The translations under genes were made by a program, and so were the position numbers. From Paenibacillus xylanilyticus (GTDB taxonomy: Bacteria > Bacillota > Bacilli > Paenibacillales > Paenibacillaceae), in assembly GCF_009664365.1 (NCBI RefSeq), contig NZ_CP044310.1:3483001-3547000 (forward strand): a DNA stretch of 64,000 nt, written 5' to 3'. Below, one piece after another: positions 8,444 through 17,321 of this stretch. Every line of letters starts with the position of its first letter. The first letter of the stretch is position 1. The notes below the pieces were generated by a model. That model had not been told where the DNA came from, searched no databases, and saw nothing but the letters and a program-made list of their open reading frames with translations.

Positions 8444-9364
8444 TTACTTCACTTGAGCATGATTTGAATTGTGAAGTCTGTTAAGAATTGCGTCTGCATG
8501 GCTCTGCATCCTGCGTCTTAGCCACCCAGGAGATATTAATTCCTCCCACTCACTTATAAATAATTGCTGCAGGAAAGCCTCTGTATCATAAAATTCAATC
8601 GCGTGAATCCGATCTTGTGTGTCCCGAATTCGATACCCTTGCCACTGCTCTGTTTGCTGCACTTCTTTCAAACGAATTTCAGCTATAAACGGTTTTCGAA
8701 CAGGTAGAGGTTCTTCCCATCCACTGAGCTGCATGTCTGAATCACATTCGAATGTTTCATCCGTCAATCGGACATGAACGATACCCTCCATCCGTATGGC
8801 ACTTTGCTGTACAGGATCCGTTTCATAGCCAATGACGTAATCAGCATTGTACTGGGATACGATCTTCAATGGACACCAAGGAAACTGCCTTTCTCCGGAA
8901 AAGTCTCGGTAATACATATGTACTTTGAGTGATTCTGTTATGGCGTGGGATAATAATTCAACATGCTGAAGAAGCTTCGGCGATGCAGCGAATGTGGGAA
9001 GTGGTCGGCTCAATATTTTCTGCTCTTCAGCCGTAAATCTCTCTAACAGATGCGCCACACGCTTGACCACATCAGATTGCTCGTGATTAAAATGCCGATA
9101 ACGATGAGCCAGATACTTAAGGACGCTCTGTTCTTCTTCTGTCATATATAAATGGGGTAACCGATAGGTCTGGTCCTCATAACAATACCCTCTATATTTT
9201 GCGAGATATAGTAAAGGAGCGCGTAATGAAATCGCCATATATTCAATATCGCGCTGTGCCTGACGCCGGGATATCTCAAATTCACGGGCAAGCCAGCTGC
9301 TGTTCGGAAAACGTCCGCTTCGAATCTGCTCGTCAAACCAGTGAATACGATGCATATTACTCAT
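8444..9364 (-). CDS. WYL-domain helix-turn-helix transcriptional regulator
   Basis: 306 aa from the ATG at 9364 (MSNMHRIHWF); earlier in-frame starts exist but do not extend a domain. Residues 1-60 form a DeoR/YafY-type HTH with the family SRRQAQRDIEYM recognition helix. The middle carries a WYL-like beta domain (VHMYYRDFSGERQFPWCPLK, NADYVIGYE), and the end a WCX-like domain (IHAIEFYDTEAFLQQLFISEW). WYL domains are ligand- or nucleic-acid-sensing modules. It leads a three-gene operon with the two BtrH-like paralogues, so it probably autoregulates them. Confidence 0.85.
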   Translation of the reverse strand: MSNMHRIHWFDEQIRSGRFPNSSWLAREFEISRRQAQRDIEYMAISLRAPLLYLAKYRGYCYEDQTYRLPHLYMTEEEQSVLKYLAHRYRHFNHEQSDVVKRVAHLLERFTAEEQKILSRPLPTFAASPKLLQHVELLSHAITESLKVHMYYRDFSGERQFPWCPLKIVSQYNADYVIGYETDPVQQSAIRMEGIVHVRLTDETFECDSDMQLSGWEEPLPVRKPFIAEIRLKEVQQTEQWQGYRIRDTQDRIHAIEFYDTEAFLQQLFISEWEELISPGWLRRRMQSHADAILNRLHNSNHAQVK

Positions 9365-9455
9365 CTTTACAGGCCCCCAATTGATTCCACAATGTGCAAA
9401 ACGTAACCCCATTATACCAAACGAATGGCCCGCTCCGAAGAACAGGCCTGCTACG

Positions 9456-9644
9456 TTATACGGTTGCTCTATCCACTCTGGATTGCACAGCTTTGGAACA
9501 TTTCTTGCATACTTTCAGACTTGTTCCATCTGTTTTTGTTTGTGAATACAACAGTTTAATACGTGTGCTGCTGCATACCGGACATGTTCCCCGCCCCCGG
9601 GAAGGGATATTCCACAAGGCGCGTCCTCTTTTGGTTTTTGCCAA
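9456..9644 (-). CDS. Small basic zinc-ribbon protein, 62 aa
   Basis: I place the start at the TTG at 9644, nine nt after AAGAGG. Longer in-frame versions would begin inside the T run of the fbp terminator or without any ribosome site. The protein opens MAKTKRGRALWNIPSRGRG and has two CxxC knuckles, C21PVC24 and C46KKC49, about 20 residues apart: a classical zinc ribbon with a strongly basic N-terminus like a ribosome- or nucleic-acid-binding protein. A TATAAT at about 9685 may be its promoter. It lies 91 bp upstream of the WYL regulator and may be co-transcribed. Precise function unknown. Confidence 0.62.
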   Translation of the reverse strand: MAKTKRGRALWNIPSRGRGTCPVCSSTRIKLLYSQTKTDGTSLKVCKKCSKAVQSRVDRATV

Positions 9645-9750
9645 TGGTGTGAACCTCTTTTCAATGTAGTTTGTGTGTTCACCGTTATTATAGAGGTCAT
9701 GGTACGACATAGAATGTCGCAGCAGTACGTATTGGATCAGACCAATCCAC

Positions 9751-9805
9751 AAAAAAGAAAAGCTCGCACAGGCAGGGTATGATAACTTTCCTGCCTGGTA
9801 CGAGC
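9751..9805 (-). terminator. Intrinsic terminator of fbp
   Basis: A long hairpin with arms GCTCG/CGAGC and CAGGCAGG/CCTGCCTG (9762-9776 and 9790-9805) is followed on the minus strand by TTTTCTTTTTT. It lies 58 bp after the fbp stop codon. Confidence 0.85.
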
Positions 9806-9862
9806 GTCTACACCAAATTGCACTCCAACGGTATGATCCGGGTGAGTACGGTTAGCAATAGT

Positions 9863-11794
9863 TTATTTCATCGAGCGATATTCCAGTAAATCTGTCAAAT
9901 TAGAGATTTTCTGCAGCAGCTTCTCCCCAATGTTGGTTTCCCTCACCAGTTTCCGCGCCAGTTCTTTGTCCACCAGTCTTTTTATGGATAAAACGTCCGT
10001 TCCGTTACACAGCACATCTTCTTTTGAATTAAATTTCTGATGAGCGACGAGCTGCATGCCGAAGGAATTATACAACAAGGTATATCCCGCGATGCCCGTT
10101 GTGGATTGATAAGCTTTGGAGAAACCACCGTCAATGACGACCATTTTTCCATTTGCTTTGACAGGGCTCTCTCCACGAATTTCTTTCACTGGCGTGTGTC
10201 CGTTAATGATATGTCCATGATCCGGATTCAAATCAAACTCCTGCAGGATCTTTCGACAGATCTCTTCCTTTTCACGTAAATGGTAGTAAGGGTTCTTTCT
10301 CTCCTTGTGCGCTTCCTTATCTTGGATAAAGTACCGTTCAAAAGTGGTCATTTCTCTTTTGCCAAAGAGCGAGGAACATTCCCCTGTCCAGATGTACCAT
10401 ACCATATCCGTCGCCAGATCATCTGTCTCTTCCAGATGTGCAAAGGAGTAGCGCAGGTTCTCTTCAAAAACATCAAGCAGCTGGCGGCCCGCATACGTCT
10501 TGCCTTCAATCTGCATTTCTTCCATATTTCCTTCTTCATCCAAAGGAATACAGCCGTGGATTAACAAATTCCCGTTGTATTTTAAATAAAGGCTGCCCTT
10601 TTTCATAAGAAAATTCATATGCCGGGCCAGCTTCTCGGAATGCTGAACGGAGAACAGCAGCTTTTCCATCACCTGGCGTTCTTCCTCCAGCAATTGTTCA
10701 GGGTTCTGCGGATTTACGGTTGCAAAACAGGTGTTTTCCAGCTGGTACGTTTTTCCGCAGATGTTGATTTCGTTTTTGTCATAATCGATCTTCTCCAGTA
10801 GAAGTCTTTCAGACATATTAAAGTCTGGGCGTCTTTTGATAATCGGCATTTCAAGCTTAAACTGGATCATGGCAATGGCCTGATGAATCTTGGTGATCTG
10901 CAGAATTTCCTGCTCCGATAGGTTATGGCCGCCCTGCAGCTTAGGTCTGAAAGATGGATTATCTTCATAGTATTTCTCCGCCAGGTTTAACAGTGGGCGA
11001 AGATTGATTCCGTATACATCTTCGATGATGTCCAGATTGTCGTATCTCGCGCAGATCCGGATAATATTCGCAAGGCAAACCAGAGAACCTGCATAGGCAC
11101 CGATCCAGAGCACATCATGGTTGCCCCACTGAATGTCTACAGAATGATAGTTAATTAACGTATCCATAATTTTATCAGGGTCTGGCCCACGGTCATAAAT
11201 ATCGCCAACCACATGAAGGTGGTCAACCACCAGACGCTGGGTCGTATAAGCAAGGCCGATAATGAGATTGTCCGCCTGCCCCAGGGATATAATCTGCCGA
11301 TATATTTCCTCGTAATACGGATCCTTATTGTTGGTCGTATCCGTCTTGTATAGAAGCTCTTCTACAATATATACATACTGTTTCGGCAGAGCTTTCCGCA
11401 GTTTGGAGCGTGTATATTTGGAAGAAGCGTATGAAACAAGCTTAAGCATGTTTTCAATCGTTTGTCTGTACCACTGGTTCAAAGCCTTTTTATTGCTCAA
11501 ATCCCCTATAACCAGCTTTATTTTTTCTTCCGGATAATAGACTAACGCCGCAAAATCATTAATTTCCTGCTCTGTCCATATCTCACGAAATAATTCTTTG
11601 ATTTTCTCTTTCACGGTTCCTGAACCGTTTCGTAGTACATGCTGAAAAGCCTGGAACTCCCCGTGCAAATCACTGACAAAATGCTCGGTTCCCTTCGGAA
11701 GATTGGAGATTGCTTCAAGGTTGATAATCTCTGTTATGATTTTTTCTTCCGTATCATATTTCTCAGCAAGTAGATCTAAAAATTGCTCATCCAA
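9863..11794 (-). CDS. fbp: Fructose-1,6-bisphosphatase, class III
   Basis: Gluconeogenic enzyme converting fructose-1,6-bisphosphate to fructose-6-phosphate, 643 aa, cytoplasmic. It is the long Firmicute-specific class III form of the metallophosphatase superfamily. Metal-site motifs are visible: SDLHGE (residues 41-46), [18 protein letters not shown], and [15 protein letters not shown] followed by [10 protein letters not shown]. The start is TTG at 11794, with AAAGGGGA 9 nt upstream, giving [15 protein letters not shown]. Full length with no disruption. It is monocistronic, with a strong terminator downstream. Confidence 0.96.
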   Translation of the reverse strand: MDEQFLDLLAEKYDTEEKIITEIINLEAISNLPKGTEHFVSDLHGEFQAFQHVLRNGSGTVKEKIKELFREIWTEQEINDFAALVYYPEEKIKLVIGDLSNKKALNQWYRQTIENMLKLVSYASSKYTRSKLRKALPKQYVYIVEELLYKTDTTNNKDPYYEEIYRQIISLGQADNLIIGLAYTTQRLVVDHLHVVGDIYDRGPDPDKIMDTLINYHSVDIQWGNHDVLWIGAYAGSLVCLANIIRICARYDNLDIIEDVYGINLRPLLNLAEKYYEDNPSFRPKLQGGHNLSEQEILQITKIHQAIAMIQFKLEMPIIKRRPDFNMSERLLLEKIDYDKNEINICGKTYQLENTCFATVNPQNPEQLLEEERQVMEKLLFSVQHSEKLARHMNFLMKKGSLYLKYNGNLLIHGCIPLDEEGNMEEMQIEGKTYAGRQLLDVFEENLRYSFAHLEETDDLATDMVWYIWTGECSSLFGKREMTTFERYFIQDKEAHKERKNPYYHLREKEEICRKILQEFDLNPDHGHIINGHTPVKEIRGESPVKANGKMVVIDGGFSKAYQSTTGIAGYTLLYNSFGMQLVAHQKFNSKEDVLCNGTDVLSIKRLVDKELARKLVRETNIGEKLLQKISNLTDLLEYRSMK

Positions 11795-12152
11795 AACAGA
11801 TGTCCCCTTTCAAGGAATGATCGTGATGTATAGTTGGGTCCAATCTTTGCAAATGCAATTATAACCAATCTATATATGTTTTTTTATCAAACACGGAAAT
11901 CGTTCTAAAGGCTATCCGCAAAGGTCATTATACTCCAGTTTCTCCTGGTTCAACAAATTTCATTGAATGATTGTACTTGGCTTTTGGTTTATTTAAGCCA
12001 CTGGACAACATCAGTCCATATGGAAGCAACGTCAAGCTATGGCTGAATTCATATTTATCGTTTAAGTTCATTGTAGTTATTTTGAAATATTAATTGTTGT
12101 GTCTACTCTATTCATAACTTATGAAACCAGAATGTAGGAAGGAAGCGAGATT
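11795..12152. other. Divergent intergenic region between fbp and the GH27 gene
   Basis: About 360 bp of AT-rich DNA that must hold the promoters of fbp (minus) and of the alpha-galactosidase (plus). A TTGAAA at about 12080 is a possible -35 for the latter. I see no ORF, RNA structure or clear operator. Confidence 0.4.
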
Positions 12153-13316
12153 ATGAGCAATCATTCGTTAATGGGGTTTGCCCCTGCACTAGGATGGAAT
12201 TCATGGAATACCTTCACGTGGGACATCAATGAGCAGTTGATTCGGGATGTTGCCGATGTGTTTGTTACAGAGGGTTATCTGAACGCCGGATATGAGTACA
12301 TCGTCATTGACGATTGCTGGAGTCTGAAGGAACGGGATGCAGATGGCAATCTGGTCGCAGACCCCGCTAAATTTCCGAGTGGAATGAAGGCGCTTGCAGA
12401 TTATATCCACGACAAAGGTCTGAAATTTGGCATGTACTCCTGTGTTGGCACACATACTTGTGCAGGTTATCCAGGCAGCTTCGAGCATGAATTCCAGGAT
12501 GCTGCGTTATTCGCCGAGTGGGGCGTGGATTATCTAAAATATGATTACTGTTTCAAGCCGCGCCATATCTCAGGTGAGCTATTATACAAGCGCATGAGCC
12601 TTGCACTTAAAAACTGCGGGCGGGATATCCTGTTCTCTGCCTGCAACTGGGGAGAAGACAACGTATATGAGTGGATTCGTGAATCAGGGGCTCATATGTA
12701 TCGCTCCACCGGTGACATTCGCGACAACTGGCAATCGGTCAAGGACCTGGCGCTGTCCCAGCTCGGCAAACAAAGCTACACTGGCTCCTTCTGCCATAAT
12801 GACATGGACATGCTCATCGTTGGCATGTATGGTGGAAGCAACAACGACTTTATTGGAACCATCGGCGGCTGTAATGACACGGAATACAAAACGCACTTCT
12901 CGCTCTGGTCCATGATGGGATCACCGCTCATGATTGGATGTGATGTCCGCAAGGCCAATCAGGCCACCAAGGATATTCTGTTGAACCCCGACCTGCTTGC
13001 TATTAACCAGGATGCAGAAGCACGCGGTGCCTATCGCATCAAACCCGAGCCTCAATGGTTCCATACAGATGATGTATTCATGCTGGTGAAGGTGCTGACA
13101 GATGGCGATCTTGCCATCGGTTTCTTCAACTTGAGTGACAGTCAACGCGAGCTGTCCCTTCAATTCTGGGATATGGGGCTGCCTTACGCCGCGGGTTATT
13201 CCCTGTCACTCTACGATTGCTGGGAACACAAGGAGCTGGGTGTATTCCGCGAGCGTTATGCACCGGTGGTTGGGGCCCATGATTGTCTCGTCGTGCGAGC
13301 CAGATTGGTGAAATAA
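12153..13316 (+). CDS. Alpha-galactosidase, glycoside hydrolase family 27
   Basis: Retaining exo-glycosidase, 387 aa, releasing terminal alpha-galactose (or a related residue such as beta-L-arabinopyranose). It lacks a signal peptide, so it is cytoplasmic and acts on imported oligosaccharides. It opens with the GH27 signature PALGWNSWNTF and has VIDDCWS; the nucleophile is Asp131 in YLKYDYC and the acid/base is Asp188 in RSTGDIRDNW, followed by NDMDML and MMGSPLMIGCD. The C-terminal beta-sandwich is present. ATG after GGAAGG. The next gene starts on the very next base after the stop, so the two are translationally coupled. Confidence 0.94.
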   Translation: MSNHSLMGFAPALGWNSWNTFTWDINEQLIRDVADVFVTEGYLNAGYEYIVIDDCWSLKERDADGNLVADPAKFPSGMKALADYIHDKGLKFGMYSCVGTHTCAGYPGSFEHEFQDAALFAEWGVDYLKYDYCFKPRHISGELLYKRMSLALKNCGRDILFSACNWGEDNVYEWIRESGAHMYRSTGDIRDNWQSVKDLALSQLGKQSYTGSFCHNDMDMLIVGMYGGSNNDFIGTIGGCNDTEYKTHFSLWSMMGSPLMIGCDVRKANQATKDILLNPDLLAINQDAEARGAYRIKPEPQWFHTDDVFMLVKVLTDGDLAIGFFNLSDSQRELSLQFWDMGLPYAAGYSLSLYDCWEHKELGVFRERYAPVVGAHDCLVVRARLVK

Positions 13317-13520
13317 ATGGCACAGAGCCGGCTCTGCACCACTTGCCAGGTTCCGCTCTCGTCGGATGATGTGGGTATTTATATCAAACTGGTCTCTCGA
13401 ACAGCCCAGCAATTCCTCTGTATCGACTGTCTCGGTGTGAAGCTGAATTGCGGGCGGGATCCGATTGAGAAGCTGATTCGTTACTTCCGTGAATCCGGGA
13501 ACTGTGCATTTTTTCGATAA
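13317..13520 (+). CDS. Small Cys-rich zinc-ribbon-like protein, 67 aa
   Basis: Begins with the ATG directly abutting the TAA of the alpha-galactosidase, so translation is probably coupled. It has two CxxC knuckles, C7TTC10 and C35IDC38, plus Cys45 and Cys63, and the pattern CxxCxxxLSxDxxGxxxKL...FLCxxCL seen in short uncharacterised Firmicute proteins. It is likely a zinc-binding structural or regulatory protein; I know no assigned function. Pairing with a GH27 enzyme is unusual and may be incidental. Confidence 0.75.
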   Translation: MAQSRLCTTCQVPLSSDDVGIYIKLVSRTAQQFLCIDCLGVKLNCGRDPIEKLIRYFRESGNCAFFR

Positions 13521-13568
13521 AAAACAATATGTAATCTGTCTATTCGTTAGTGTACCGACCGCATTCCC

Positions 13569-14384
13569 TTAATGTTCTGCTTGTTTCTGATGCAACAGCA
13601 TGTAGGCTGATGGTGTATATGATGTCGCCTTTTTGAATACTCTTGAAAAATATAGCGGATCATTATACCCAACCGAATAGGCTATGGATTGAATGGACAA
13701 TCTGGAAGTCTTCAGCAGGTCACAGGCGCGCCGGATACGGCATGCCGTTATATACGCCGAGATGGATTCGCCTGTAGCTTCTTTGAACTTGCGGAACAGG
13801 TAGCTTCGCTCCAGATTCACGGCCTGTACAATCTCCGCAACCGTCAAGGTCGATTTCCAGTAGTTCTGCTCAATATAGGTTCTCGACAGCCACACATAAT
13901 CTCTGGCTTCCTCCTGCGTCTCGCGTGGAAAATACTCCATGTAATAGGACAATAACAGGTGCAAACGCGCATCTGCCCTAAACACTTCACTTGGTGCTGC
14001 CCCCGCATTCCAGGCCAGGTGAAACCAGGGTTCCAAGGTTTCCGGCGCAGCTGGCAGTACGGGATGCTGGACCGAAAACTGTGTCAACTCTATCAGTCGT
14101 CCTGCGTCTCGGCCGTTGAACTCCATCCATACGTATTCCCAAGGGTCGGCCGGGTCGGGATAGTAATAGATTTCTTTTTGCGGAAAAATAATAAAGCTCT
14201 CTCCGGCACCCAGCCGAAATTGCTGGCCCCCGGTTTCCAGTGTACCCTGCCCTTGCATGATATAATGTAGCGCGTAAACGTCACGCACGCCCGGTCCCCA
14301 CTGGTGAAGATTGACGGGTTTATGGGCGCCGCTTATGAAATAAACTTGACTCGCCCTGCTCCCGTCTAGCCATAATGAGTCCAC
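13569..14384 (-). CDS. AraC family transcriptional regulator
   Basis: 271 aa. The N-terminal half is a cupin-like sugar-sensing domain (LHYIMQGQGTLETGG, ESFIIFPQKEIYYYPD, EYVWMEFNG). The C-terminal about 100 residues are the paired AraC helix-turn-helix (TVAEIVQAVNLERSYLFRKF; IQSIAYSVGYNDPLYFSRVF). The start is GTG at 14384, 8 nt after AAAGGAGG; the overlapping ATG is in another frame and closes quickly. It is divergent from the carboxylesterase and convergent with the alpha-galactosidase operon, so it probably controls one or both. Confidence 0.9.
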   Translation of the reverse strand: MDSLWLDGSRASQVYFISGAHKPVNLHQWGPGVRDVYALHYIMQGQGTLETGGQQFRLGAGESFIIFPQKEIYYYPDPADPWEYVWMEFNGRDAGRLIELTQFSVQHPVLPAAPETLEPWFHLAWNAGAAPSEVFRADARLHLLLSYYMEYFPRETQEEARDYVWLSRTYIEQNYWKSTLTVAEIVQAVNLERSYLFRKFKEATGESISAYITACRIRRACDLLKTSRLSIQSIAYSVGYNDPLYFSRVFKKATSYTPSAYMLLHQKQAEH

Positions 14385-14515
14385 ATCTGGCTCCTCCTTT
14401 CTTGATACCAGTCATTATATATGATTTTGTAGAGTTTTTGATTTATTTTGATGCTAGAAACTTCCTTTCAAGTTGCTTATGATCGAGATAGTGGTCTCAT
14501 AACCCAACAGATATA

Positions 14516-14529
14516 TGTAAGCGCAACCA
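14516..14529. promoter_or_regulatory. Candidate catabolite-responsive element (cre)
   Basis: TGTAAGCGCAACCA matches the CcpA operator consensus TGWNANCGNTNWCA at 12 of 14 positions with the central CG intact. It lies between the divergent AraC and carboxylesterase genes. Chance matches at this level are possible. Confidence 0.3.
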
Positions 14530-14583
14530 CAAACATCTTGGATCGACATGAATAAAAATGCTCAATTCAGAGAGGAGAATGTT

Positions 14584-16122
14584 GTGTTGCTTAGAATCGT
14601 TCAGGTAGAAAATGGCCAAGTTCAGGGGCTGCCTGCCGCAGACCCACGTGTTACCAGCTTTAAAGGTATTCCATTCGCCGCCCCACCGGTAGGCCAGAAC
14701 CGCTGGCGTGCACCACAACCTGCATCCGATTGGGATGGGGTGCTGCAAGCTTTTGATTTTGCCCCCACCTCGATGCAGGCCCCGACCGTCATTGACGATA
14801 ATAACATCTATACGCGAGAGTGGTCTGTTGATCCCGATCTGCCGATGAGTGAGGATTGTCTATATTTGAATGTGTGGACACCTGCCAAGCGAATGGATGA
14901 GAAGCTGCCTGTGTTTGTCTGGTATTTTGGCGGTGGGCTTCAGGTGGGTCATACTGCTGAAATGGAATTTGATGGTGAGCGCATTGCCCGCAGAGGCATT
15001 GTCGTGGTTACCGTCAAATACCGTCTGAATGCGTTTGGTTTCCTGTGCCACCCCGAGATTAGCGCTGAATCCCCACAAGCACCTGCGAACTTTGGACATC
15101 TGGATCAACAGGCAGGTACGGCCTGGGTGAAACGTAACATCGCTGCCTTCGGCGGTGATCCGGATCAGATAACCATTGGTGGACAATCTGCAGGCGGCGG
15201 CAGTGTGCTAAGTCAGATGACTTCCCCGCAGAACAAAGGCCTGTTCCAGCGAGCTGTCATCATGAGTGGAATTGCGACCGAACTGTATCCCAATGTGCGC
15301 GTACCTTCTGTCCGCGGCACACTGCGGGATGCAGAGCAGAAGGGCGTTGATTTTTTCCGTTTTCTGGGCGTATCCAGTTTAGATGAAGCCAGACAGCTGG
15401 ACGCCGTCACGTTGCAGGATAAAATTCTGGAATATCAAAGCTTCTGGGGAACAGTTATCGATGATCAGTTCTGTACAGATGATCCGTTCATTCGTTTCAT
15501 ACAGCATAAGCGCGAACTCGTTCCCGTTATGCTTGGGCATACCTCTTCCGAGTTTTGGACCCAGCCTGCGGTAAGCAGTATGGAGGAACTGAAACAAATG
15601 GCGACTGAACTATTCGGAGAGGATGCGCCCGCCTTTTTGCAGCGCTGTGGAGCCGATACTGGAGATCTCGATCATATATTGCAGCAGGCATCGATCCGCA
15701 TGATTGAGCATGCGATTCAACTTGTGATCCGCTCCAATAGTGGTCATCCATCCGAGACGCCGCTCTATTATTATAATTTCGACGCAGAGATTCCGGGCTG
15801 GGATCAGCCAGGCACGTTCCATTCCGTTGATCTGTGGTTTTTCTTCGAAACGCTCGCCAAATGCTGGCGGCCTTTCGTCGGTAAACATTATGACCTGGCG
15901 CGCCAGATGTGTAATTATCTGTCCAATTTTATCGCGACAGGTGATCCGAATGGTCTGGATTCCACCGGCAAACTTTTGCCCTATTGGATTCCAAGCAGTA
16001 CTGAGCAGCCTTACCGCATGGAATTCGGTGATACGTCCCAGTTACAGCGTGCAGAGCCGGGGCCGGTACTTGAATTGGTCATTGAACACTATTTTAAAAA
16101 GCAGAGTGAGCCCGTTGTGTAA
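14584..16122 (+). CDS. Carboxylesterase, type B (para-nitrobenzyl esterase-like)
   Basis: Alpha/beta-hydrolase that cleaves carboxylic esters, 512 aa from the GTG at 14584, which has GAGGAG 6 nt upstream. An in-frame ATG at 14548 lacks a ribosome site. It has no signal peptide. Family landmarks are FKGIPFAAPPVG, SEDCLYLNVWTP, the nucleophile elbow with Ser202 in GGQSAGG (Gln where most members have Glu), and a late His in TFHSVDLWFFF. The oxyanion loop reads WYFGGGLQVG, Phe replacing the usual His. These two substitutions may alter activity. It is divergent from an AraC regulator near an alpha-galactosidase, so deacylation of plant oligosaccharides is a plausible role. Confidence 0.9.
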   Translation: MLLRIVQVENGQVQGLPAADPRVTSFKGIPFAAPPVGQNRWRAPQPASDWDGVLQAFDFAPTSMQAPTVIDDNNIYTREWSVDPDLPMSEDCLYLNVWTPAKRMDEKLPVFVWYFGGGLQVGHTAEMEFDGERIARRGIVVVTVKYRLNAFGFLCHPEISAESPQAPANFGHLDQQAGTAWVKRNIAAFGGDPDQITIGGQSAGGGSVLSQMTSPQNKGLFQRAVIMSGIATELYPNVRVPSVRGTLRDAEQKGVDFFRFLGVSSLDEARQLDAVTLQDKILEYQSFWGTVIDDQFCTDDPFIRFIQHKRELVPVMLGHTSSEFWTQPAVSSMEELKQMATELFGEDAPAFLQRCGADTGDLDHILQQASIRMIEHAIQLVIRSNSGHPSETPLYYYNFDAEIPGWDQPGTFHSVDLWFFFETLAKCWRPFVGKHYDLARQMCNYLSNFIATGDPNGLDSTGKLLPYWIPSSTEQPYRMEFGDTSQLQRAEPGPVLELVIEHYFKKQSEPVV

Positions 16123-16151
16123 CATTTATACTTTTAAATGAATCAAACCCT

Positions 16152-16181
16152 GAAGAGCCTTGCAAGTATGCATGGCTCTTC
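16152..16181. terminator. Hairpin between the esterase and LysR genes, possible terminator
   Basis: Perfect 8-bp arms GAAGAGCC/GGCTCTTC with a 14-nt loop lie 30 bp after the esterase stop. Neither side has a clean T run, so termination would be weak or factor-dependent. Confidence 0.45.
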
Positions 16182-16274
16182 ACGTTGTCTCGCCTGTCGT
16201 TACTTGATCCGACTGCTCACCAAATGCTGCCTAATATAGGGAGTTACCCTGTAAGTGATTTAGATCAGATTAGA

Positions 16275-17168
16275 TCAGATAAAATGACTATCAAGTTTCA
16301 GCAATCTTTCCGCGAAAACCTCGTTTGCTCTGGTAGGAATATGATCTATCCGGCGAACTAAGGAAAAGTTTCGTTCGATGTGGATATCTGGAATGGTGAT
16401 TTCCTTCAACATGCCAGCGGATAACTCCCTTTTTACAACCCAGCGGGACAACATGGCGATGCCTAATCCAGAGAACACCGCTTCTTTGACGCCCTGACTG
16501 CTGTTGAACACGTATGAACGGTTTACCCGGAGTCCCGTCTGAGCCAGAAATCGATCACTAGACGATCTGGTTCCGGAACCCATCTCGCGAAGTATCCACA
16601 CTTGATCTTGCAATTGTTCCAGATCCGCAATCACCGAAGTTTGAAGAGGATATCCTTCCGCTGCCACAATTATCAATTCGTCCTTCATGAATGGTGTCAC
16701 GTTCAGATCTTGGGCCTCTATGTCCTCTTCAATCAAACCAAAATCGATATGATTATCTCGAATAGCTTCCACCACTTGAGATGAATTTTCGATGAATACT
16801 TCCATGGCCACTTCAGGGTATTGCCTGGCAAATGATGAAAACAGGCGAGGTAAAACATATTCTCCAATCGTAAAACTAGCCCCAATTTGCAATGAGCCAC
16901 TAACATCATCCTGCAATCTGGCAATATCCAGTTTCGCCGACTCATATAGATTCACCATTTCCTTGGCACGTACATATAGCAGTTCCCCAGCCTCCGTCAG
17001 TTTCACCCATTTGGGCGAACGATGCATTAACTTTACATCAAATTCCTTTTCTAATTTACGAATGTGCAAGCTAACACCGGGTTGTGATAAATGTAATAGT
17101 TCTGCCGCTCTAGAGAAATTGCGCTGTTCCACTACAGTTATGTACACTTTCAAGCTTTCCACGATCAT
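16275..17168 (-). CDS. LysR family transcriptional regulator, YeiE/CysL-like
   Basis: 297 aa from the ATG at 17168 (MIVESLKVYI), which has GAGGGAG 9 nt upstream; earlier ATGs overlap or precede that site. Residues 1-60 are the LysR winged helix (NFSRAAELLHLSQPGVSLHI, then RKLEKEFDVKLMHR), followed by a type 2 periplasmic-binding-fold effector domain (GSLQIGASFTIGEYVLPRLF). It is divergent from a YeiH-type exporter, the same arrangement as yeiE-yeiH in enterobacteria, so it probably senses a sulfur- or anion-related effector and controls that gene. The stop codon lies inside a perfect tandem duplication of TTAGATCAGA (16260-16279). Confidence 0.9.
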   Translation of the reverse strand: MIVESLKVYITVVEQRNFSRAAELLHLSQPGVSLHIRKLEKEFDVKLMHRSPKWVKLTEAGELLYVRAKEMVNLYESAKLDIARLQDDVSGSLQIGASFTIGEYVLPRLFSSFARQYPEVAMEVFIENSSQVVEAIRDNHIDFGLIEEDIEAQDLNVTPFMKDELIIVAAEGYPLQTSVIADLEQLQDQVWILREMGSGTRSSSDRFLAQTGLRVNRSYVFNSSQGVKEAVFSGLGIAMLSRWVVKRELSAGMLKEITIPDIHIERNFSLVRRIDHIPTRANEVFAERLLKLDSHFI

Positions 17169-17216
17169 ATAATGCATCTCCCTCATAGGATTTAGCCCCA
17201 AATATTACTCCAATCA

Positions 17217-17284
17217 TTATGATTCGTTATGATAAGCATTTCATTCCGGTATTTCTCTTTTCAATCATAACTAATTATAGTTAT
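17217..17284. promoter_or_regulatory. Candidate LysR operators in the divergent LysR/YeiH region
   Basis: Two direct copies of TTATGAT (17217-17223, 17227-17233) are offset by exactly 10 bp. Further on, the dyad ATAACT-AATTAT-AGTTAT (17267-17284) is a good fit to the T-N11-A LysR-type binding box. They sit between the two divergent starts, where activation and repression sites of a LysR regulator are expected. Confidence 0.5.
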
Positions 17285-17321
17285 CAGTGAACAAGAAATA
17301 AAGAAATCGGACGTGATATCC

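Noticed and set aside
9394-9669. 91-codon plus-strand frame
   Set aside because: Antisense to the zinc-ribbon gene, whose CxxC pattern and ribosome site are better support.
16260-16279. TTAGATCAGA tandem duplication as a regulatory repeat
   Set aside because: Only two units and inside the LysR stop region; more likely a replication slip than an operator.
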